Source: Microvirga sp. TS319
Lineage (GTDB): Bacteria; Pseudomonadota; Alphaproteobacteria; Rhizobiales; Beijerinckiaceae
Direction of reading: 5' to 3'
NCBI RefSeq assembly: GCF_041276405.1
Contig: NZ_JBGGGT010000001.1
Coordinates: forward strand, 1,285,501-1,349,500
DNA: 64,000 bases
Shown: positions 51,975-60,902 of the stretch, one piece after another
Layout of the letters: each line of letters opens with the position of its first letter
How positions within the stretch are numbered: position 1 is the first letter of the stretch
Notes under the pieces: model-generated
The model's input: the letters and a program-made list of their open reading frames with translations, nothing else
Database searches by the model: none
What the model was told of the DNA's origin: nothing
Program-made: the position numbers and the translations under genes

Positions 51975-52004
51975 GATCTGCGCCGGGCCGTCACGGCGCA
52001 GATC
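51975..52004. terminator. Hairpin after the CsbD gene
   Basis: GATCTGCGCC and GGCGCAGATC (10 bp, perfect) enclose a 10-base loop. No T tract follows. It lies between the CsbD gene and the convergent dehydratase gene. Confidence 0.45.
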
Positions 52005-52204
52005 ATAGCTTCAATCCGTTGATAGCCGTCGTGTGAACGACGAGCCTCGGCTCCCCGCGCAAGCTTTTCAGGCGCACAAGGGGGCGCCGCACTCGAAACG
52101 GAGCGAATGGTCGGCGCGACCGAAAACACGCCATGATAGGCGCTTGGCGGATCGTCCGGACAAGGCGATGGTCTCCGTCCCTTCAGTGTTTTTGGGTCCC
52201 TGTC

Positions 52205-53932
52205 TCAGTGATTGTCGCGCGGCACGGGCGCCCCGGTTTTTCCGACCAGGAAATCGAGGTCGGCCCCTTGGTCCGCCTGCATGACGTGATCGACATACAT
52301 CTTCACATAGCCGCGGGAAGCATGGGCCGCCGGGGGCGTCCAGGCCGCGCGCCGGCGCTCCAGTTCCGCCGCCTCCACATGAAGATGCAGGCTGCGCGCC
52401 GCGACGTCGAGCGTGATCAGATCCCCGTTCTGCACCAGCGCCAGCGGTCCGCCGGCGGCCGCTTCCGGGGCCACGTGCAGAACCACCGTGCCGTACGCCG
52501 TGCCCGACATGCGCGCATCCGAGATCCGGATCATGTCGCGCACGCCCTTCCTGAGCAGCTTCTGGGGCAGCGGCATGTTGCCGACCTCGGCCATCCCGGG
52601 ATAGCCCTTCGGGCCGCAGTTCTTCAGCACCATGACGCAGCTCTCGTCGATGTCGAGGCTGTCGTCGTCGATCCGCTCGTGCAGCTCCTCGATGGTCTCG
52701 AAGACCACGGCCCGGCCGGTATGCTGCATCAGCCCGGGCGAGGCCGCGGACGGCTTGATGACGGCGCCATCGGGCGCAAGATTGCCGCGCAGGATCGCGA
52801 TGCCGGCATCCGGCTTGAACGGCTGCTCGAACGGGGTGATCACCTCCCGGTTCCAGCAGGGCGCGTCCTTGACGTTGTCCCAGAGCGGCTTGCCGTTGAC
52901 GGTCGGCGCCTCCTTGTGCAGCAGACCGCGCTCGCCGAGGCTCCGCAGCACCACCGGCAGGCCGCCCGCGTAGTAGAAATCCTCCATCAGGAAGCGGCCC
53001 GACGGCATCAGGTCGACGAGGCAGTGGATGTCGCGGCCGAGCCGGTCGAAATCGTCCAGCGTCAGGTCGATCCCGGCCCGTCCGGCGATCGCCAGCAGAT
53101 GCACGACGGCGTTGGTCGAGCCGCCGATGGCGGCCAGGGTGCGGATGGCGTTCTCGAAGGCCGGGCGGGTCAGGATCTGCGAGAGAACCAGATCCTCCTG
53201 CACCATTTCGACGATGCGCCGGCCCGCCCGGCGGGCGAGGTGGTTGCGGCGGGCATCGGCGGCCGGAATGGCGGCATTCTCCGGCAGGCCGACGCCGAGC
53301 GCCTCGACCATCGCGGCCATGGTCGAGCCGGTGCCCATGGTCATGCAATGCCCGGCCGAGCGGTTCATGCCGCCTTCGGCCTCGTGGAACTCCGGGAGGC
53401 TGACTTCGCCGGCGCGCAGCTGCTCGCTCATCGAGATGATGTTGGTGCCCGAGCCGATATAGGTGCCGCGATAGACGCCGCGCAGCTGCGGCCCGCCCGA
53501 GACGCCGATGGTCGGCAGGTCGGCGGAGGCCGCGCCCATCAGCAGGGCCGGCGTGGTCTTGTCGCAGCCCATGAGCAGGACCACGCCGTCGAGCGGGTGG
53601 GCCCGCAGGGCCTCTTCCACGTCCATCGCGGCGAGGTTGCGAAACAGCATGGCGGTCGGCCGCATGGTGACCTCGCCGAGCGACGAGACCGGAAACTCGA
53701 GCGGGAAGCCGCCGGCATCCAGCACCCCGTATCGCACGTGCTCGGCCAGCGTGCGGAAATGGGCATTGCACGGCGTCAGTTCGGACCAGGTGTTGCAGAT
53801 CCCGATCACCGGGCGGCCTTCGAACTGATCCTGCGGGAACCCGCTGTTCTTCAGGAACGAGCGATAATAAAAGCCCATCTTGTCCTGGCGGCCAAACCAG
53901 GCCTGGCTGCGCAGGCGCTTCTTCTCAGTCAT
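52205..53932 (-). CDS. IlvD/Edd-family sugar-acid dehydratase
   Basis: 575 aa, the length of pentonate/hexonate dehydratases. Iron-sulfur cysteines are at C55 (ELTPCNAHF), C123 (LMGCDKTTPA) and C196 (SAGHCMTMG). GGSTNAVVHLLAIAGRAGID and SDARMSGTAYGTVVLHV are typical. It should remove water from an aldonic acid such as arabinonate, xylonate or a related acid to give a 2-keto-3-deoxy acid. AGGAGAG lies eight bases before the ATG. It ends a run pdxA2-tctC-tctB-tctA-dehydrogenase-dehydratase. How it fits the four-carbon acid pathway is not clear from sequence. Confidence 0.88.
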   Translation of the reverse strand: MTEKKRLRSQAWFGRQDKMGFYYRSFLKNSGFPQDQFEGRPVIGICNTWSELTPCNAHFRTLAEHVRYGVLDAGGFPLEFPVSSLGEVTMRPTAMLFRNLAAMDVEEALRAHPLDGVVLLMGCDKTTPALLMGAASADLPTIGVSGGPQLRGVYRGTYIGSGTNIISMSEQLRAGEVSLPEFHEAEGGMNRSAGHCMTMGTGSTMAAMVEALGVGLPENAAIPAADARRNHLARRAGRRIVEMVQEDLVLSQILTRPAFENAIRTLAAIGGSTNAVVHLLAIAGRAGIDLTLDDFDRLGRDIHCLVDLMPSGRFLMEDFYYAGGLPVVLRSLGERGLLHKEAPTVNGKPLWDNVKDAPCWNREVITPFEQPFKPDAGIAILRGNLAPDGAVIKPSAASPGLMQHTGRAVVFETIEELHERIDDDSLDIDESCVMVLKNCGPKGYPGMAEVGNMPLPQKLLRKGVRDMIRISDARMSGTAYGTVVLHVAPEAAAGGPLALVQNGDLITLDVAARSLHLHVEAAELERRRAAWTPPAAHASRGYVKMYVDHVMQADQGADLDFLVGKTGAPVPRDNH

Positions 53933-53955
53933 TTCATTTCTCTCCTAAAGGTCCG

Positions 53956-54846
53956 TCAGACGGCGACGCCATTCCGGCGTTCGAGCTCGACAAGGAGTCC
54001 GCTATGGTCGAGGTCGCCCGTGTTCGCGATGAGACCACGGAAGAGATCGGCAGTGAGGGCGGTGTAGGGGATGGCGTCCAGGGCGAGCCGCTCGGCGGCA
54101 TCGAGGGCGTTGTCGAGATCCTTAAGGTGCGTGACCGAACGCCCCTTGGTGACGAAGTCCCGTTCCACCATCCGCTGACCATGGAGTTCAAGAATGCGGC
54201 TCTCGGCAAAGCCGCCGCGAAGAGCCTCCCGAACCTTGGCCGGATCCGCTCCACCGCGCTGCGCCAAGAGCAGCGCTTCGGCGACGGCACCGATGGTGAC
54301 GCCAACGATGATCTGATTGGCGAGCTTCGCGAGCTGGCCGGCCCCGTGCGGGCCGACATGAACGGGGCGGCCCATGACTTCTAGAATTGGCTTCACGCGG
54401 GAGAAAACCTGTTCGTCGCCGCCAGCCATGATCGCCAGCGTCCCCTGCTCCGCCCCCACCGTTCCACCTGAAACCGGTGCATCAATGTGGTCAATCCCAC
54501 GCGCGGCCAGGTGCCCGGCATGATCTTGAGCCTCCGCCGGCTTGATGGAGCTCATGTCGACGACGATGCTGCCCCGTCGCAAGGTATCGGCAACCCCTTG
54601 TGAGAATAGCACGTCGCTCACAATGTCTCCGTTCTCGAGCATGAGAACGACGATGTCTGCACTCTGAACCGCCTGGGAGGCGGTCTCGGCTATACGCGCC
54701 CCGAACGGGATGAGCGTCTCGGCTTTCTCACGTGACCGGTTCCAGGCGGTCACTTCATAGCCTGCCTCGAGTAATCGCCGTGCCTGGCGAGCCCCCATGA
54801 GGCCGATACCGAGGAACGCCACGGCAACGGAACTAGACGGCGTCAC
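53956..54846 (-). CDS. Beta-hydroxyacid dehydrogenase family protein, candidate threonate dehydrogenase
   Basis: 296 aa from a GTG at 54846 with AAGGAGG a few bases upstream (an upstream GTG at 54861 is less likely). The Rossmann motif is FLGIGLMG, the substrate motif HIDAPVSGGTVGAEQGTLAI, and the catalytic lysine is in GAGQLAKLANQ. This is the 3-hydroxyisobutyrate/2-hydroxy-3-oxopropionate dehydrogenase family, which includes L-threonate 2-dehydrogenase (LtnD). Given OtnI, OtnK and OtnC homologues nearby, LtnD activity is a good guess, but GarR/GlxR-type tartronate semialdehyde reduction is possible. Confidence 0.82.
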   Translation of the reverse strand: MTPSSSVAVAFLGIGLMGARQARRLLEAGYEVTAWNRSREKAETLIPFGARIAETASQAVQSADIVVLMLENGDIVSDVLFSQGVADTLRRGSIVVDMSSIKPAEAQDHAGHLAARGIDHIDAPVSGGTVGAEQGTLAIMAGGDEQVFSRVKPILEVMGRPVHVGPHGAGQLAKLANQIIVGVTIGAVAEALLLAQRGGADPAKVREALRGGFAESRILELHGQRMVERDFVTKGRSVTHLKDLDNALDAAERLALDAIPYTALTADLFRGLIANTGDLDHSGLLVELERRNGVAV

Positions 54847-54904
54847 TGGACCCTCCTTCACACGGTCTCGCCCGGGGTACCGCGCGAGCCTCCTGACATT
54901 GCAC

Positions 54905-56419
54905 TCATGCCGTCGCGGCAGATGTCTTGCGCCGCATCAGCTTACGCAGCAGGGCAGACAGAGCAGGACTGAAGGCAAGCGCGAGACCAATCACCATGAG
55001 CGTTGCGACGAGGCCATTCGACCAGAAGATCGACACGGATCCCTTCGACATGATCATCGACTGCCGGAAGGCATCTTCGGCCTTGTCTCCGATCACCATC
55101 GCCAGCACGAGCGGGGCGATTGGATAGTCCAGCTTCTTGAACAGGTACCCCACGATACCAAAGGCCAGCGCCAACCAGAGATCGAAAGGTCGTCCTGCAA
55201 CGGTGTAGGCACCGATGAAGCACACGATGACGATCACCGGGCCGATAATGGAGAAAGGAATGCGCAGGATCGAGGCAAAGAGCGGAATTGTCACCAGCAC
55301 CAAGAGCACAGCGACAACATTGCCAAGATACATGCTTGCGATCAGACCCCAGACGAAATCCGGCCGTTCGATGAATAGCATGGGGCCGGGATTGAGACCC
55401 CAGATCATCAGGCCACCCATCATCACGGCGGCAGTCGCCGACCCGGGAACACCCAGAGCCAGCATCGGCAGGATCGCGCTGCTGCCAGCGGCATGGTCCG
55501 CCGTCTCCGGAGCAACGATACCTTCCGGCGTGCCTTTTCCAAATGCCTCCTTGCGGCGAGAGAAGCGCTTTGCCAATCCATAACTCATGAAGGAGGCTGC
55601 AGTCGGACCACCGGGTGTGATGCCCATCCAGCAGCCAATGGCGCTGCTGCGCAGCAGCGTCACCCAGTAGCGCGGCAGCGTCGCGATGGTCTGAAGGACA
55701 TCTCGGATTCTGACGCGGGCCTTGATACCATCGAAACGAAGCCCTTCCTCCATGGTGAGCATGAGTTCGCCGATACCGAAGAGGCCAATGACGGCGGTAA
55801 GGAAGCTGATGCCGGACATGAGCTCGCTGAAGCCGTAGGTGAGGCGCAGCCCGCCTGAGACCGTGTCCATGCCGACGGTCGCAAAGGCAAAGCCCAGCCC
55901 CATAGAAGCGACCGTCTTGAGAGGGGACGCGCCACCGAGGCCGATGAAGCTGGCAAATGCCACGAAGTAGACCGCGAAATACTCAGGCGAGCTGAACCGA
56001 AGCGCGAACTTCGCCACCCAGGTCGATAGAACCGTGATGAGGATAATGCCCACCAGAGCGCCGAAGCCCGCCGACAGGAACGCAAGTGTCAGCGCTTGCG
56101 TAGCCTGCCCCTGTCGGGCCATCGGATAGCCGTCGAAGGTCGTTGCGACGGATGAAGGCTCACCTGGAATATTGAACAGAATGGAGGTCGTGGATCCGCC
56201 GAACAACGCGCCCCAGTACATGCTGGTGAGCAGAATGATCGCCGCGACCGGATCCATTGTGAATGTCAGTGGCAGCAGCAACGAGACGCCGTTCGGTGCG
56301 CCGAGGCCCGGCAGAACACCGACAAGGATGCCCAGCAGTACGCCAACGATCATCAGAGCGATGTGATACGTCGATAGCGCAACGCCGAAACCATGAAGAA
56401 GTGATGCAAAATTTTCCAC
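54905..56419 (-). CDS. tctA: Tripartite tricarboxylate transporter large membrane subunit (TctA)
   Basis: 504 aa, about twelve helices. GVLPGLGAPNGVSLLLPLTF, MYWGALFGGSTTSILFNIPG and GITPGGPTAASFMSYGLAKR are TctA signatures. The start is GTG at 56419 with GGAGA about seven bases upstream. Together with TctB and TctC it imports a carboxylate. The surrounding genes suggest a four-carbon sugar acid as cargo. A repeat element lies between this gene and tctB. Confidence 0.92.
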   Translation of the reverse strand: MENFASLLHGFGVALSTYHIALMIVGVLLGILVGVLPGLGAPNGVSLLLPLTFTMDPVAAIILLTSMYWGALFGGSTTSILFNIPGEPSSVATTFDGYPMARQGQATQALTLAFLSAGFGALVGIILITVLSTWVAKFALRFSSPEYFAVYFVAFASFIGLGGASPLKTVASMGLGFAFATVGMDTVSGGLRLTYGFSELMSGISFLTAVIGLFGIGELMLTMEEGLRFDGIKARVRIRDVLQTIATLPRYWVTLLRSSAIGCWMGITPGGPTAASFMSYGLAKRFSRRKEAFGKGTPEGIVAPETADHAAGSSAILPMLALGVPGSATAAVMMGGLMIWGLNPGPMLFIERPDFVWGLIASMYLGNVVAVLLVLVTIPLFASILRIPFSIIGPVIVIVCFIGAYTVAGRPFDLWLALAFGIVGYLFKKLDYPIAPLVLAMVIGDKAEDAFRQSMIMSKGSVSIFWSNGLVATLMVIGLALAFSPALSALLRKLMRRKTSAATA

Positions 56420-56443
56420 GGCCTGTCTCCGTCAGGGCTGGAG

Positions 56444-56562
56444 GCTAGCGCCTCGTGCGAAAAAGCAGACCTGGTCTTTCGCAAGAACGATGCGCTGTTC
56501 TATAGGGGGAGCATCGGAGGGAATCTCAAAAGTGGATTCCACTTCCCGCGTCCGGTGCTCTA
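56444..56562. repeat. Dispersed palindromic repeat inside the tct operon, supplying a stop codon
   Basis: The left part, AGCGCCTCGTGCGAAAAAGC, resembles the TAGCGCATCGTGCG edge at 13826. The right part is GAGCATCGGAGGGAATCTCA through ACTTCCCGCGTCCGGTGCTCTA. On the minus strand the right edge reads TAGAGCACCGGACGCGGGAA, and its TAG is the tctB stop codon. Confidence 0.7.
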
Positions 56563-57048
56563 GTAGAGGCCCAGAGCGGCTTCGAGCGGTCCTTTCAGCA
56601 GGGGGACCTGAAATGCGACTTCGAGCACGAGGTAAAATGCGACTGCTGCGGCTACGCCGGAGGCAGCGGATATGAAGAGTCGGTAGCCGCCTTGCACTCG
56701 CATGACGAAAGCGAGGTAGATCGCTGCTGCCACATAAAGTCCGAGCAGGAGTGAGCCCACCACGAAGATGACAATCGGGATGAAGAATGAAGCGACGCGC
56801 CTCGCCTGCTCGTGGTCCAGAAAGAGCGATTGCAATCTCTGGCGGCCAACGAACGATTGTATCAGGGTGCCGACGCTTGCGGCAACCACGAGAAGACCGA
56901 CATAGAAGGGAAAGGCGCCAGGCTCCGGTCCCGCATCTCCCCAACCGATACCGAACTCGAGTGCGCCGACCACGGCAGCGAGGCCTAAGCCTGCCGTGAG
57001 CATTGCGGTTCCGACCTCAGCCGTAAAACGAGAAATCATGGTGCTCAT
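56560..57048 (-). CDS. tctB: Tripartite tricarboxylate transporter small membrane subunit (TctB)
   Basis: 162 aa with four helices. GPEPGAFPFYVGLLVVAASV is the typical TctB segment. A second start at 57039 is possible. The stop codon coincides with the edge of the palindromic repeat that fills the 140-bp gap to tctA. The final residues (EAALGLY) may therefore be shorter or longer than in relatives. Confidence 0.88.
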   Translation of the reverse strand: MSTMISRFTAEVGTAMLTAGLGLAAVVGALEFGIGWGDAGPEPGAFPFYVGLLVVAASVGTLIQSFVGRQRLQSLFLDHEQARRVASFFIPIVIFVVGSLLLGLYVAAAIYLAFVMRVQGGYRLFISAASGVAAAVAFYLVLEVAFQVPLLKGPLEAALGLY

Positions 57049-57118
57049 CCAGCTTGATAATGCCGTGCGGGTTCAGCCGGCGCAGACAAGTCCACGCCGG
57101 CTATTGAGAACGTCACGG

Positions 57119-58114
57119 TTAGTGGACGACCCAGCCTTCTTTCTCGAAGACCTTGCGGTTCTTGGCATCATCCGAACTGATGAAGCTCTTCAAGTCCGCG
57201 CCGGCCAGGAAGCGACTGGTTTGAGAGGTACGCTCGATGTACTCCTTCCACTCCGGTGTCTCGCTCGCCTTCTTCAGAACGTCGACATAGAACGCGACCG
57301 CCTCTGAGGGAACGCCACCCGGCAGCCATACGGTGCGCGGCATCTGGAACTGGTCGATCGGAATACCGGCCTCTTTGCAGGTCGGGATGTCGGACCAGCC
57401 CATCGCGGCAGTGACTTTCGGGCCTTCCGGCAGGCGCGTCGGACTGAACACACAGAGGGGGGTTACGGTGCCGGCCTTCCACTGCCCGACATTCTCGTTG
57501 GGATTATTGGTGTTCGAGTCAATGTGACCGCCGGCAAGCTGCACGCCAGCTGCCCCGCCTCCTTGGAAGGGAACATAGATGAACTTGGCACCAACCGCAT
57601 CCTGGATGAGACTTGTGAGCGTCTGATCTGTGTCCTTCGATTGGCTGCCGCCCATCTTGAAGGTCTCCGGCTTCGCCTTCACCGCCTCGATGTAACTCTT
57701 GGCATCCTTGTAGGGAGAGTCCGCATTGACCCAGAGCAGGAACTCATCGAGGGCCATGGCTGCAACCGGCGTCAAATCGTCTGCCTTGTAGGCGAGTTTC
57801 GCCACATACGGCAGCAGATAGGCGTTGTTGGTCCCGAAAGTCAGCTTATAGGGATCGCCCGCAGCGACTTTCGTATAGACGAATCCCTCTGCGCCACTGC
57901 CGCCACCCTTATTGGTGACAATGACGGATTGATCCATCAACTTGTACTTTGAGATGATCGACTGCACGACACGGGCGAAATTGTCCGTACCGCCACCCGG
58001 ACTTGAAGTGACGACGAACTCGACAGTCTTCGTCGGTTTCCAGTCAGCCTGGGCTCCTCCTGCGAACGTGACCGCAATCGCGGTCGCAATCAGCCATGAC
58101 GTTTTCTTGAGCAT
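57119..58114 (-). CDS. tctC: Tripartite tricarboxylate transporter substrate-binding protein (TctC family)
   Basis: 331 aa with a signal peptide ending in AGGAQADW. VEFVVTSSPGGGTDNFARVV is the family N-terminal motif, and VPFQGGGAAGVQLAGGHIDS the central one. The ATG at 58114 has AGGAGG eight bases upstream; an overlapping GTG at 58117 is less likely. It captures the carboxylate substrate in the periplasm for TctAB. It lies between pdxA2 and tctB in the same transcript. Confidence 0.92.
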   Translation of the reverse strand: MLKKTSWLIATAIAVTFAGGAQADWKPTKTVEFVVTSSPGGGTDNFARVVQSIISKYKLMDQSVIVTNKGGGSGAEGFVYTKVAAGDPYKLTFGTNNAYLLPYVAKLAYKADDLTPVAAMALDEFLLWVNADSPYKDAKSYIEAVKAKPETFKMGGSQSKDTDQTLTSLIQDAVGAKFIYVPFQGGGAAGVQLAGGHIDSNTNNPNENVGQWKAGTVTPLCVFSPTRLPEGPKVTAAMGWSDIPTCKEAGIPIDQFQMPRTVWLPGGVPSEAVAFYVDVLKKASETPEWKEYIERTSQTSRFLAGADLKSFISSDDAKNRKVFEKEGWVVH

Positions 58115-58177
58115 CACTCATTTCCTCCTTTTGAACGGTTCCATCCGATAGCGTCAGCTCTTGCGCTGATCTTGCTC

Positions 58178-59257
58178 TTAGGGATTGACGGCCGCAGCGA
58201 AATTAGTGCCAGCTTCGCCTCTGGCTCGGCGGGCCCGCCCTTCCGATCCCATGCGGATTGCTAATGAAAGCGCCTCGCGACTTGCGCCAAGATTTGCGAT
58301 CCCGCGGCCTGCGATCTCGTAGGCTGTTCCATGCGCGGGGGTGCAGATCGGGAACGGGAAACCGCCGATGAGCGTGACACCCCTATCAAAGCCCATGAGT
58401 TTCATCGCGATCTGCCCTTGATCGTGATACATCGTCAAAACGGCATCGAAGTCGCCACTCTTGGCCCGCAGGAATACGGTGTCCGACGGGAACGGCCCGT
58501 CGACGGTAAAACCTTTGGCGACGGCTTGGCGGACAGCCGGCTCGATCACGTCGATTTCCTCGCTGCCGAAGTTGCCCCCGTCGCCTGCATGAGGATTGAG
58601 ACCGGCAACCGCGATCCGTGGCGGGTTGAACCCGGCGGCGCGCATGCACTGGTCTGCGAGAGTCAGGGATCTGAGGATCGATGGCTCCGAAATGGCGGAG
58701 GCTACCTGTGATAGCGGAATGTGCGAGGTGACGCGGGCGTTCCAGAGCTTGCCCAGCACGTTGAACTCGCTTGCGTCTACTGAGGTCTTGAGTACGTCGC
58801 GAACGAAGCGGATCTCGTCATCGTAGCCGTCATAGGCAAGGCGCATGGCCTTCTTGTTGAAAGGCGTGAAGAACACGCCGTCGGCACGTCCCGACTGTGC
58901 CAGAAGGAGCGCGCGTCGGAAGTTCTCTGTGGCGAACAGACCGCCTTCCAGAGTTGCTGTGGCGGGAACGACTTGATCCGGGCTGAGATTCTTCAGGTCA
59001 ATAAATACCGGACGACTTATGTGATCAGGAACAACATCCTCACTTGCCACAACCTCTACGTCCATGGTGACGCCAGCAACCTTGGCACCGCCCTCCAGTA
59101 TCCGCAGGTCGCCAAAGACAAGCAGGTCGGCCCGACTACGAAACTCGTCGGACGCAATGAGCTTGGCGGCCAGTTCCGGGCTGATGCCTGCCGGATCGCC
59201 CATAGCGAAGGCAATCGTCGGCTTAGCTGAACTTGACGTTGAAGAATGCGAGCTCAC
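58178..59257 (-). CDS. pdxA2: 4-hydroxythreonine-4-phosphate dehydrogenase paralogue, PdxA2 type
   Basis: 359 aa from a GTG at 59257 with GGGAAGGGG five bases upstream. The frame runs on to 59332, but that start would overlap the operator at 59320. AMGDPAGISPELAAKLI and the three metal-binding histidines in TSHIPLSQV, GLNPHAGDGGNFG and MYHDQGQIAMK are conserved. PdxA2 enzymes oxidise and decarboxylate 4-phosphothreonate-type acids to dihydroxyacetone phosphate. Context with OtnK and a TTT transporter favours this role over vitamin B6 synthesis. Confidence 0.85.
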   Translation of the reverse strand: MSSHSSTSSSAKPTIAFAMGDPAGISPELAAKLIASDEFRSRADLLVFGDLRILEGGAKVAGVTMDVEVVASEDVVPDHISRPVFIDLKNLSPDQVVPATATLEGGLFATENFRRALLLAQSGRADGVFFTPFNKKAMRLAYDGYDDEIRFVRDVLKTSVDASEFNVLGKLWNARVTSHIPLSQVASAISEPSILRSLTLADQCMRAAGFNPPRIAVAGLNPHAGDGGNFGSEEIDVIEPAVRQAVAKGFTVDGPFPSDTVFLRAKSGDFDAVLTMYHDQGQIAMKLMGFDRGVTLIGGFPFPICTPAHGTAYEIAGRGIANLGASREALSLAIRMGSEGRARRARGEAGTNFAAAVNP

Positions 59258-59319
59258 AGCAACCCCTTCCCGAGATGAGATGGGGACGCTACCAACGAAA
59301 ATGTGGGAGCACAAGCATT

Positions 59320-59329
59320 CTGCATACAG
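59320..59329. promoter_or_regulatory. Likely GntR/FCD operator
   Basis: CTGCATACAG is an inverted repeat with core TGCATACA, the reverse complement of the core at 11597-11604 beside another FCD regulator. It lies between divergent pdxA2 and the regulator gene, about 65 and 95 bp from their starts. Confidence 0.5.
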
Positions 59330-59424
59330 CATTTTGTTTGCGTGAGCTCAGTATAAAGTCTATATGGAACAAAGCTTCACTTTCTGTTTTCTGTGCGTTT
59401 AAGCGGCTGGAATCGGATCGAACA

Positions 59425-60114
59425 ATGACAACGGGAACATTAGTCCTGCTCGACGAAGACCTCGATGTCCGCGGCCCTATCGCCCGCCCCAGCCTTCACG
59501 ATGCGATCGTGACCCGGGTCCGTGACATGATCATCGAGGGTGAACTTTCGGCCGGGAGCCGGATCCATGAAGGCAACCTCGGCAAAACGCTTGGGGTCTC
59601 TCGCACCCCTTTGCGAGAAGCGCTCAAGTTCCTCGCAAGCGAGGGGCTTGTTGAGCTGTCGCCGGGGCGCGGTGCGGTCGTGCGGCAGTTCAGTGCTAAG
59701 GACGTCCACGACAGCCTTGTAGTCCTCGGCAATCTAGAAGGCTTGGCCGGCCGCCTCGCCTGTGAACACGCGTCGGACGACGAGATCAAAGAGGTGCGCG
59801 GGCTGCATGATAGCATGATCGACATGTACGAGAAGCGGGATCGCCTGCCCTACTTCAAGTTGAACCAGAATATTCATTCGGCCATCCTGCGCCTTTCCAA
59901 GAACGAGGCTCTGGCCTATGTGCACGGTATTCTGCAGGCCCGCCTGCGGCGGATCCGGTATATCGGCAATGAAGGGCCGGAGAAGTGGGCCGGAGCAGTT
60001 GCCGATCATGAAGAGATCATCGGCGCTTTAGAGGCACGGGATTCGGATCGCCTGTGCGCAGTGCTGACTGCTCACATGGAGAAGACATGGCAGCGCGTGA
60101 AGAATGCCATCTGA
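59425..60114 (+). CDS. GntR/FCD regulator of the acid-sugar locus
   Basis: 229 aa from the ATG at 59425. The winged helix has LGVSRTPLREALKFLASEGL. The FCD domain has YFKLNQNIHSAILRLS and ADHEEIIGAL, where acidic and histidine residues probably form the metal/ligand site. It diverges from the pdxA2-tct operon and is followed by the otnC, otnI and otnK homologues on its own strand. A palindromic site lies in the gap. It probably responds to a four-carbon sugar acid or its phosphate. Confidence 0.88.
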   Translation: MTTGTLVLLDEDLDVRGPIARPSLHDAIVTRVRDMIIEGELSAGSRIHEGNLGKTLGVSRTPLREALKFLASEGLVELSPGRGAVVRQFSAKDVHDSLVVLGNLEGLAGRLACEHASDDEIKEVRGLHDSMIDMYEKRDRLPYFKLNQNIHSAILRLSKNEALAYVHGILQARLRRIRYIGNEGPEKWAGAVADHEEIIGALEARDSDRLCAVLTAHMEKTWQRVKNAI

Positions 60115-60178
60115 GATCTCACTGTGTTACCGCCAATCCATTTGCTCTCCATGAGCGAGCATCTCCAAGAGCCGTGGC

Positions 60179-60898
60179 GTGAGCGCTGAGAGCAAGCTCC
60201 GAGAGGCCATTTGTCGGTTCGGTCGGTCCCTGTTCGAGCGTGGGCTGACGGCCGGTTCATCGGGGAACATTTCCACTCGCCTTGACGACGGAGGGTGGCT
60301 GACGACACCAACCAACAGTTCGCTCGGTTTCCTCGATCCGGCCCGGCTGAGCCGCCTCGATTCCGAGGGTCGTCTTCTTTCGGGTGATGCGCCAACCAAG
60401 GAACTGCCGCTCCACGCGGCACTGTACGCAACGCGTCAGGATGCGGGCGCCATCGTTCATCTGCACTCCACTCACTCCGTCGCCGTCTCGATGCTCCCGG
60501 AAGTGAATCCGCACGATGTGCTTCCGCCGATGACAGCCTATTACGTAATGCGGGTCGGACGCACCGCGCTTGTGCCCTACTACCGTCCCGGCGACCCTGC
60601 CGTCGCGGACGCCATCCGTGGCCTTGCCGGGCGCTACAGCGCGGTTCTCCTTGCCAATCACGGTCCGGTCGTGGCGGGCAAGGATCTTGAGGCGGCGGTA
60701 TATGCGACCGAAGAACTGGAAGAGACCGCAAAGCTTCATCTTCTGCTGCACCACCTCAACCCGCGGGTGCTGACACGCGCCCAGGTTCGCGATCTCGTAA
60801 CCCATTTCAAGCTGGATCAGGCGACCGGCTCAGATGATCCGGAAGAGAGCAACGGCTCGTGCACCGAGCCTCACATCCATTCCAACACATGCGGATGA
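60179..60898 (+). CDS. otnC: Class II aldolase family, 3-oxo-tetronate 4-phosphate decarboxylase-like
   Basis: 239 aa from a GTG at 60179. Zinc ligands are in HLHSTHS and the later LANHGPVV, and AGSSGNISTRL near the start binds phosphate. In acid-sugar clusters this family member (OtnC) decarboxylates 3-oxo-tetronate 4-phosphate to dihydroxyacetone phosphate. The ribosome binding site is weak. It is followed within five bases by the isomerase gene. Confidence 0.87.
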   Translation: MSAESKLREAICRFGRSLFERGLTAGSSGNISTRLDDGGWLTTPTNSSLGFLDPARLSRLDSEGRLLSGDAPTKELPLHAALYATRQDAGAIVHLHSTHSVAVSMLPEVNPHDVLPPMTAYYVMRVGRTALVPYYRPGDPAVADAIRGLAGRYSAVLLANHGPVVAGKDLEAAVYATEELEETAKLHLLLHHLNPRVLTRAQVRDLVTHFKLDQATGSDDPEESNGSCTEPHIHSNTCG

Positions 60899-60902
60899 AC
60901 CG

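Noticed and set aside
52133..54067. 644-codon open frame on the plus strand, and a 567-codon frame on the minus strand in another register
   Set aside because: Both overlap the IlvD/Edd dehydratase gene, whose iron-sulfur cysteines and ribosome binding site are clear. The alternative frames show no domain.
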